A stretch of 64,000 bases of DNA from CALGKJ01 sp049322695. Lineage in GTDB: Bacteria; Bacillota; Clostridia; Lutisporales; Lutisporaceae. The position numbers and the translations under genes were made by a program. Location of the stretch: assembly GCA_049322695.1 (NCBI GenBank), contig JBMORW010000037.1, positions 12,905 through 76,904 on the forward strand. The letters are read 5' to 3'. Shown in pieces: positions 60,362-64,000 of the stretch. The notes under the pieces were generated by a model that was not told the origin of the DNA, searched no databases, and saw nothing but the letters and a program-made list of their open reading frames with translations. Position 1 is the first letter of the stretch, and each line of letters starts with the position of its first letter.

Positions 60362-60838
60362 TTATGATTTCTCAAGCAGACAAACGGCATATGCCTCTAT
60401 GCCTTTGCCTTTACCTACAAAACCAAGACCTTCAGTAGTGGTTGCTTTAATATTTATCTGTTCACTGTTACATTTTAATGTATCGGCAATATTCATTTTC
60501 ATCTCATCCAAATAAGGAGCCATTTTAGGAGCCTGTGCTGCTATTATGCAATCTATATTGACTATGTTATAACCCTTTTCCTTCATTACTAGAAATACTT
60601 TCTGCAGAAGAAAAATACTTGAAATATTTTTAAATGACTTGTCATCATCAGGAAAAAAATGTCCTATATCCTTCTCGCCGCATGCACCAAGTATTGAATC
60701 CATTATAGCATGGACCAGCACATCTGCATCTGAATGCCCCTGCAAGCCTCGGTCATAAGGTATTTCCACACCACCGATAATGAGCTTTCTGCCTATCACT
60801 AATCTATGGACATCATATCCGTTCCCTATTCTCAGCAC
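60362..60838 (-). CDS. ispF: 2-C-methyl-D-erythritol 2,4-cyclodiphosphate synthase (158 aa)
   Basis: MEP-pathway enzyme for isoprenoid precursors. Metal ligands in GNGYDVHRL and HSDADVLVHAIMDSILGA; the C-terminal TTTEGLGFVGKGKGIEAYA is diagnostic. GTG start with AGGAGG about 9 bases upstream. Its position near cysS is usual in Firmicutes, although the NatAB genes lie between them here. Confidence 0.96.
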   Translation of the reverse strand: MLRIGNGYDVHRLVIGRKLIIGGVEIPYDRGLQGHSDADVLVHAIMDSILGACGEKDIGHFFPDDDKSFKNISSIFLLQKVFLVMKEKGYNIVNIDCIIAAQAPKMAPYLDEMKMNIADTLKCNSEQINIKATTTEGLGFVGKGKGIEAYAVCLLEKS

Positions 60839-61020
60839 TTTTTTTACCCTCCTAAAAACAGATTTACCACCATATCCCCAATACCATATCTACTGCATAC
60901 TATGTTACCCTATCTATTGTATAACTTTTTTCAATAAATTCCAATATCCTTTTGACATCGTATCTGCACAGTCTGCTTTTCCTCAGAATACTTCTTGCTT
61001 TATCAGAAAAAAGGATATAT

Positions 61021-61046
61021 AAAAGGCTGCATTACTGCAGCCTTTT
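61021..61046 (-). terminator. Intrinsic terminator of the hemerythrin/SnoaL unit
   Basis: 11-bp perfect stem AAAAGGCTGCA/complement with a 4-nt loop, T-run on the minus side, overlapping the stop of the SnoaL-like gene. The 180 bases between it and ispF hold only AT-rich sequence. Confidence 0.88.
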
Positions 61047-61434
61047 AGTTACCAATATCCAATACTATTTTCCAGCTTCCATCATTCTGTAACTGCCAAA
61101 TAGATGTATATCTTCCTGTACCTTCCATTATAGTCCCATCCTTATCAGGGTGCTTCCTTACATATCTTCCATAGGTATAACCCATAGTACCATCCTCAGA
61201 TACTTTTGCAGCTTCAGGCTGCCATCTCAATGAAAAGCCTGCAGTTCCAAATGCTCCCTGCATCCTTTTATAAATGGCTTCTTTGCCTTTTATTATTTCG
61301 CCTTGAGAAGGAACCATTATACCGTCCTCAGAAAAGTAGGAGACCCAGCCTTCAACTCCCTTTTCGGAAGTAGCCATGTCAAACTCTTTGTCCAGAGCCA
61401 TCAGGAGCCGGCAGATTTCTTCACGCTTTACCAT
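61045..61434 (-). CDS. SnoaL-like / DUF4440 small protein
   Basis: About 129 residues of the NTF2-like cone fold: an N-terminal helix LLMALDKEFDMATSEKGVEG, then FSEDGIMVPSQGEIIKGKEAI and a C-terminal YTSIWQLQNDGSWKIVLDIGN-type strand pair (given by its ends YTSIWQ and ILD-like VLDIGN). The family includes isomerases and ligand binders of unknown role. Start with GAGGGAG well placed. 50 bases after the first hemerythrin gene. Confidence 0.8.
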   Translation of the reverse strand: MVKREEICRLLMALDKEFDMATSEKGVEGWVSYFSEDGIMVPSQGEIIKGKEAIYKRMQGAFGTAGFSLRWQPEAAKVSEDGTMGYTYGRYVRKHPDKDGTIMEGTGRYTSIWQLQNDGSWKIVLDIGN

Positions 61435-61483
61435 ATTTTCACTCCCTCGGGTACTGATTAAAGACATTCTATACACTTCGCCT

Positions 61484-61888
61484 CTAACAGTTAGACTTTA
61501 TAAAAAGTGCAATATCCTTATCTGATCTGCTGATATGAAAAACAAGCCATTCAACCAGAATTCTGTTTATAAGTACAACAAAATCGGTAGTGTTACCGAC
61601 ATTATCAAGCTTATCCTTCAAGGCTCTGAACTCAAAAGTAAAATCCTGATGCTGCCTTTTATGTTTCTCATAGTCCGGATACCCATATTTCTTCTGAAGA
61701 TTTTCTTCTGCCGTAAAGTGAAGGTCTATGTATTCTTCTAGGTACTTCATCAAATCAACTACTTCATGCCTTCCCTTACCTTTATTACAGGCATCTACCA
61801 ACATATCAACCCTTCGAAAGAGCTCCTTATGCTGACTGTCAACTTCATCAAATCCTATTTCAAGATCAGTTCTCCATTGTATTGACAT
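61484..61888 (-). CDS. Bacteriohemerythrin, copy 1
   Basis: Single-domain four-helix oxygen-binding diiron protein. Ligands fall in VDSQHKELF (His), HFTAEENL (His, Glu), HKRQHQDF (two His) and HISRSDKDI (His, Asp). Start with GGAGG 7 bases upstream. It lies 20 bases after a paralog, so a tandem duplication. Likely senses or buffers oxygen in an anaerobe. Confidence 0.92.
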   Translation of the reverse strand: MSIQWRTDLEIGFDEVDSQHKELFRRVDMLVDACNKGKGRHEVVDLMKYLEEYIDLHFTAEENLQKKYGYPDYEKHKRQHQDFTFEFRALKDKLDNVGNTTDFVVLINRILVEWLVFHISRSDKDIALFIKSNC

Positions 61889-61906
61889 CTGCATACCTCC
61901 AAAAAC

Positions 61907-62317
61907 TTAAACTATACCTTTTTCCCTAAGAAATGCACCTAAAGCTTTATCAGTCTTTCTTATATGATTTATCAACCAATTCACAAGTGTATGATTCAGT
62001 TGTATGATTACTGTTGCTGTAGGCCCTTCAAACTGAAGCTTTTCCTTAAGAGCAATAAAATCCTTAATAAACTGCTCATGCTGTTTTTTGTGCGATTCAA
62101 ATTCGGGATATGAATACTTAGCCTGCAAGCCTTCCTCATCTCTGAAATGAACTACTACATAATCCTCAAGATAGCTAACTACCTGACTGATTTCCTCTTT
62201 ACCTTTACCGGCAGTGCATGCCTCAAAAAGATCAGATACCTTTTTGAATAGCTCCTTATGCTGATTATCTACTTCCAGAACACCTATCGCCAAATCATCC
62301 TTCCACTCTATAGCCAT
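61907..62317 (-). CDS. Bacteriohemerythrin, copy 2
   Basis: Same ligand set as its neighbour: VDNQHKELF, HFRDEEGL, HKKQHEQF and HIRKTDKAL. The start at MAIEWKDDLAIG has GAGGAGG 7 bases upstream; a longer hydrophobic N-terminal frame has no site and is rejected. First gene of the three-gene oxygen-related unit with the SnoaL-like gene. Confidence 0.92.
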   Translation of the reverse strand: MAIEWKDDLAIGVLEVDNQHKELFKKVSDLFEACTAGKGKEEISQVVSYLEDYVVVHFRDEEGLQAKYSYPEFESHKKQHEQFIKDFIALKEKLQFEGPTATVIIQLNHTLVNWLINHIRKTDKALGAFLREKGIV

Positions 62318-62456
62318 AATGTACCTCCTCAAAAAAATAAAAATATATAAATAATATTCGATATATACACAGATAATCCTGCAAAATTCTACAAAAATCA
62401 CTATTGATTATCATCGGATATTAAATATCATATATTGCATAGCTGAATACCCAGTC

Positions 62457-62492
62457 ACAAAAAAACAGGCTGCCCGATACTGCTCGCCTGTT
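62457..62492 (-). terminator. Intrinsic terminator downstream of the small ORF
   Basis: AACAGGC/GCCTGTT stem with a 15-nt loop and a seven-T run on the minus strand. It begins directly after the stop codon of the 54-residue ORF. Confidence 0.75.
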
Positions 62493-62657
62493 CTATTTAC
62501 TGCTGCAGGTACACCATATACCACTCTGGATCCTGCTTAAATTATCTAACAACTCCCTTTTAAGTACATTAGTTGCCTTTGATATGTTATCAAGTTCCTT
62601 ATTATATCTCTCTGATTTATGTGTATCCTGCATTTTCCAGCACACTCCATCTAGCAT
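62493..62657 (-). CDS. Possible small protein (54 aa)
   Basis: MLDGVCWKMQDTHK followed by a helical stretch ELDNISKATNVLKRELLDNL and a Cys-containing end WCTCSSK. No good ribosome-binding site. The frame is open and protein-like further upstream, overlapping the end of the SMI1 gene in another frame. It may be the tail of a larger broken gene. A terminator starts right after its stop. Confidence 0.3.
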   Translation of the reverse strand: MLDGVCWKMQDTHKSERYNKELDNISKATNVLKRELLDNLSRIQSGIWCTCSSK

Positions 62658-62682
62658 GCATTTTGGGGCTAATACTGCTATT

Positions 62683-63330
62683 TCATGACCTAGGTAAAAG
62701 TGCTATTGAGTTACCTGTGTCTCCTAAACACTCTATAAGTTTCATCGCTTTCCCATATGGAAAGTCTTTAACTAATACAAAAGGTAAGTTCTTTGAGCCC
62801 TTTAACAGCTTCCCTATTGACATTTCAATGCCTATTACATTTTTTATCTGAAGTAAATCTTTAGTTCCATTCCTAGGCATACTCGTTAAAACCAAATCAC
62901 ATGTGTCCGGCAATATTTGCAAATTGTTTTTGTTGCACGACTTGACTATGCATCCATATGCTATCCAGCTTAATAAATCGCATGTTATTTCCTCAGCACC
63001 AATGGGATTCATATATCCGGAATCAACAATAATTACCCCTTTAGATTCTATATGCTGTTTCATCAGGAAAACATTCCCTGCACCATCATCACCAATAGCC
63101 ACGTAACCTTGAGCATATTCGTCTACTTCCCAAGTCAAATTCCGCTCCCCAATATCCTCTGTTCCGTAGATAAGTAATCCTCCGCCTATCGAAAAGCCAT
63201 TCGACAGTTTTAATAATTCACGATATACCATAGGAAGACACAGTTTATATTCTCGTTCCACCCTATCAATTTCAGACTCACTTGCTGGCGGGTAGCTTAC
63301 CAAGTTTTGTACTTTAGACAAATCTAACAT
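62683..63330 (-). CDS. SMI1/KNR4 family protein, putative immunity protein (215 aa)
   Basis: SMI1/KNR4 domain: ASESEIDRVEREYKLCLPMV, LKLSNGFSI, and GYVAIGDDGAGNVFLM are typical. Such proteins commonly protect bacteria from their own or neighbours' polymorphic toxins. GGAGG lies 10 bases before the ATG. Downstream of an ankyrin-repeat remnant on the same strand, another family common in immunity arrays. No toxin gene is visible within the window. Confidence 0.82.
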   Translation of the reverse strand: MLDLSKVQNLVSYPPASESEIDRVEREYKLCLPMVYRELLKLSNGFSIGGGLLIYGTEDIGERNLTWEVDEYAQGYVAIGDDGAGNVFLMKQHIESKGVIIVDSGYMNPIGAEEITCDLLSWIAYGCIVKSCNKNNLQILPDTCDLVLTSMPRNGTKDLLQIKNVIGIEMSIGKLLKGSKNLPFVLVKDFPYGKAMKLIECLGDTGNSIALLPRS

Positions 63331-63407
63331 CAAAAAGGCCTCCTATAACATCAAAATACTTACGAATATAATAGCTCTTTACTTGTAAATCCACAATTAT
63401 TAAAGGA

Positions 63408-63437
63408 AAAAGCACCAGGGACAAAAGCACCAGGGAC
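63408..63437. repeat. Tandem pair of a 15-bp unit
   Basis: AAAAGCACCAGGGAC occurs twice without a gap, followed by GGTTCTTTTTGCTTTT, which can pair partly with the unit. The 423-base gap (63334-63756) otherwise shows three CCCTTGTG-type boxes, one inverted (63633-63640 with 63662-63669), and no convincing gene. Confidence 0.75.
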
Positions 63438-63756
63438 GGTTCTTTTTGCTTTTCATTTTTTTTATACTGACACTATACACAATGCTGCTGCTTATCCATA
63501 AAAGGTTTGGAATTTTTATGACTTGGGCTGCTTTCCTTCAATAGCATTTTGAAGAATAACTGTATAACTGTACTTGGGATAAAGCTTTTACAGCCTTTAC
63601 ATCTCTCTCTAGCCCTTGTGCTAAAAAAACAACCCTTGTGTAAATATTATACATATTTTACCACAAGGGGTATTATCCCTCAATAACCTTATAACCTTTG
63701 CACCTGATACATATCCTCATTGGCATATATTATCATAGATTTTACTACATTAAATT

Positions 63757-63873
63757 TTACCTCATAAACTGTATAACATCATAATTTCCTATTGTTTTTG
63801 CTAGTTGCAAAGGTGATATGCCATGCTTGTTTTTTAGGTTGATATCAGCTCCAAAAGAACGTAATAATCTTAT
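63757..63873 (-). pseudogene. Ankyrin-repeat protein fragment, cut by an IS
   Basis: Frame reading LLRSFGADINLKNKHGISPL then QLAKTIGNYDVIQFMR and a stop. This is one ankyrin repeat at a protein C-terminus. The upstream side meets the end of an IS3-family element, so the 5' part has been separated or lost. Confidence 0.7.
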
Positions 63874-64000
63874 TGACCTTACCCCAAATTTTGTACCACG
63901 CTCAATGTTAGTCCAGCCGATTTTTGGGTAAGTTCGTTATGTAATTTTTCCGCATATTCATTAGGTGTTAAGTTGCCAAGTGAACTGTGCGGACGCAGCA
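63874..64000 (-). mobile_element. IS3-family insertion sequence, end fragment
   Basis: Begins with TGACCTTACCCCAAATTTTG, a plausible terminal repeat with the TG end usual in IS3 elements, and continues out of the window with transposase coding sequence on the minus strand. The other end lies outside the window. Confidence 0.7.
63879..64000 (-). CDS. IS3-family transposase C-terminus (partial)
   Basis: Minus-strand frame reads LRPHSSLGNLTPNEYAEKLH then QKSAGLTLSVVQNLG and stops. The RPHSSLG-LTPNEYA segment is the standard end of the IS3 OrfB (DDE, rve) transposase. N-terminal part outside the window. Confidence 0.88.
   Translation of the reverse strand, partial: LRPHSSLGNLTPNEYAEKLHNELTQKSAGLTLSVVQNLG

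Noticed and set aside
62318..62401. Hydrophobic leader on the second hemerythrin
   Set aside because: GAGGAGG is correctly spaced for the internal ATG, and the paralog starts at the same point.

Overview
The window reads as the chromosome of an AT-rich, spore-forming member of the Clostridia. This rests on a sporulation sigma factor gene (sigH), a CwlD-type spore-cortex amidase, zinc-ligand (Cys-rich) versions of S4, S14 and L36, ECF transporter genes beside truA-rplM-rpsI, a gene with the order map - KOW protein - infA - rpmJ, and Gram-positive ribosome-binding sites with frequent GTG/TTG starts. I cannot name the species.

Layout. 0-2.4 kb: a peptidase remnant, a tiny Cys-rich protein, and a marR-controlled pair of nitroreductase-like genes. 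2.6-7.2 kb, plus strand: a membrane LuxR-type regulator followed by a flavin/iron-sulfur redox cassette (EFR1-type ferredoxin, DUF4386-like membrane protein, flavodoxin, FMN-binding protein) and an SDR. 7.2-14.5 kb: membrane and zinc-ribbon proteins, a large HTH regulator, cwlD, and tandem M29 aminopeptidases. 14.5-21.7 kb, minus strand: a nearly complete folate/pABA operon (pabA-pabB-pabC-folE-folP-folB-folK) behind a MazG-like and a PilZ gene. 21.9-25.7 kb: an AT-rich accessory island with a PD-(D/E)XK nuclease-like protein, a DUF4145 protein, a MITE-like element and a broken ORF. 25.7-48.6 kb, minus strand: tRNA-Tyr, tRNA-Thr, tuf, then the S10-spc-alpha ribosomal block down to rplQ, then ecfA1-ecfA2-ecfT-truA-rplM-rpsI. 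48.7-62.4 kb, minus strand: sigH, rlmB, an AlgI-type acyltransferase, thyX, mrnC, rmuC, an acyltransferase, cysS, a NatAB-type ABC exporter, ispF and two hemerythrins. 62.5-64 kb: an SMI1/KNR4-type protein and an ankyrin-repeat remnant cut by an IS3-family element that runs off the window.

Two features stand out. First, at least ten gene-to-gene gaps, several inside the folate, ECF and ribosomal operons, carry related 60-200 bp elements built of degenerate 7-nt units (approximate consensus GYYRCKR, for example GTTGCGA, GTTACTG, GCTACTG, GTCACTA). Most face inverted arms, so the transcripts should fold into long imperfect hairpins. The unit sequence changes from locus to locus while the 7-nt period and inverted layout persist. 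One copy has been read into the C-terminus of PabC. Second, sigH leads through two tRNAs to a single tuf and then directly to rpsJ. The usual clostridial block between two tuf copies (rpmG, secE, nusG, rplKAJL, rpoBC, rpsLG, fusA) is absent, as expected from recombination or assembly collapse between tuf copies.

Regulation visible in the sequence includes an 18-bp repeat with the palindrome TTAGAATTCTAA at both marR-region promoters, consensus-like sigma-A promoters for the tRNA/tuf, sigH, rplM and rpsJ units, and long 5' leaders before rplM and rpsJ.
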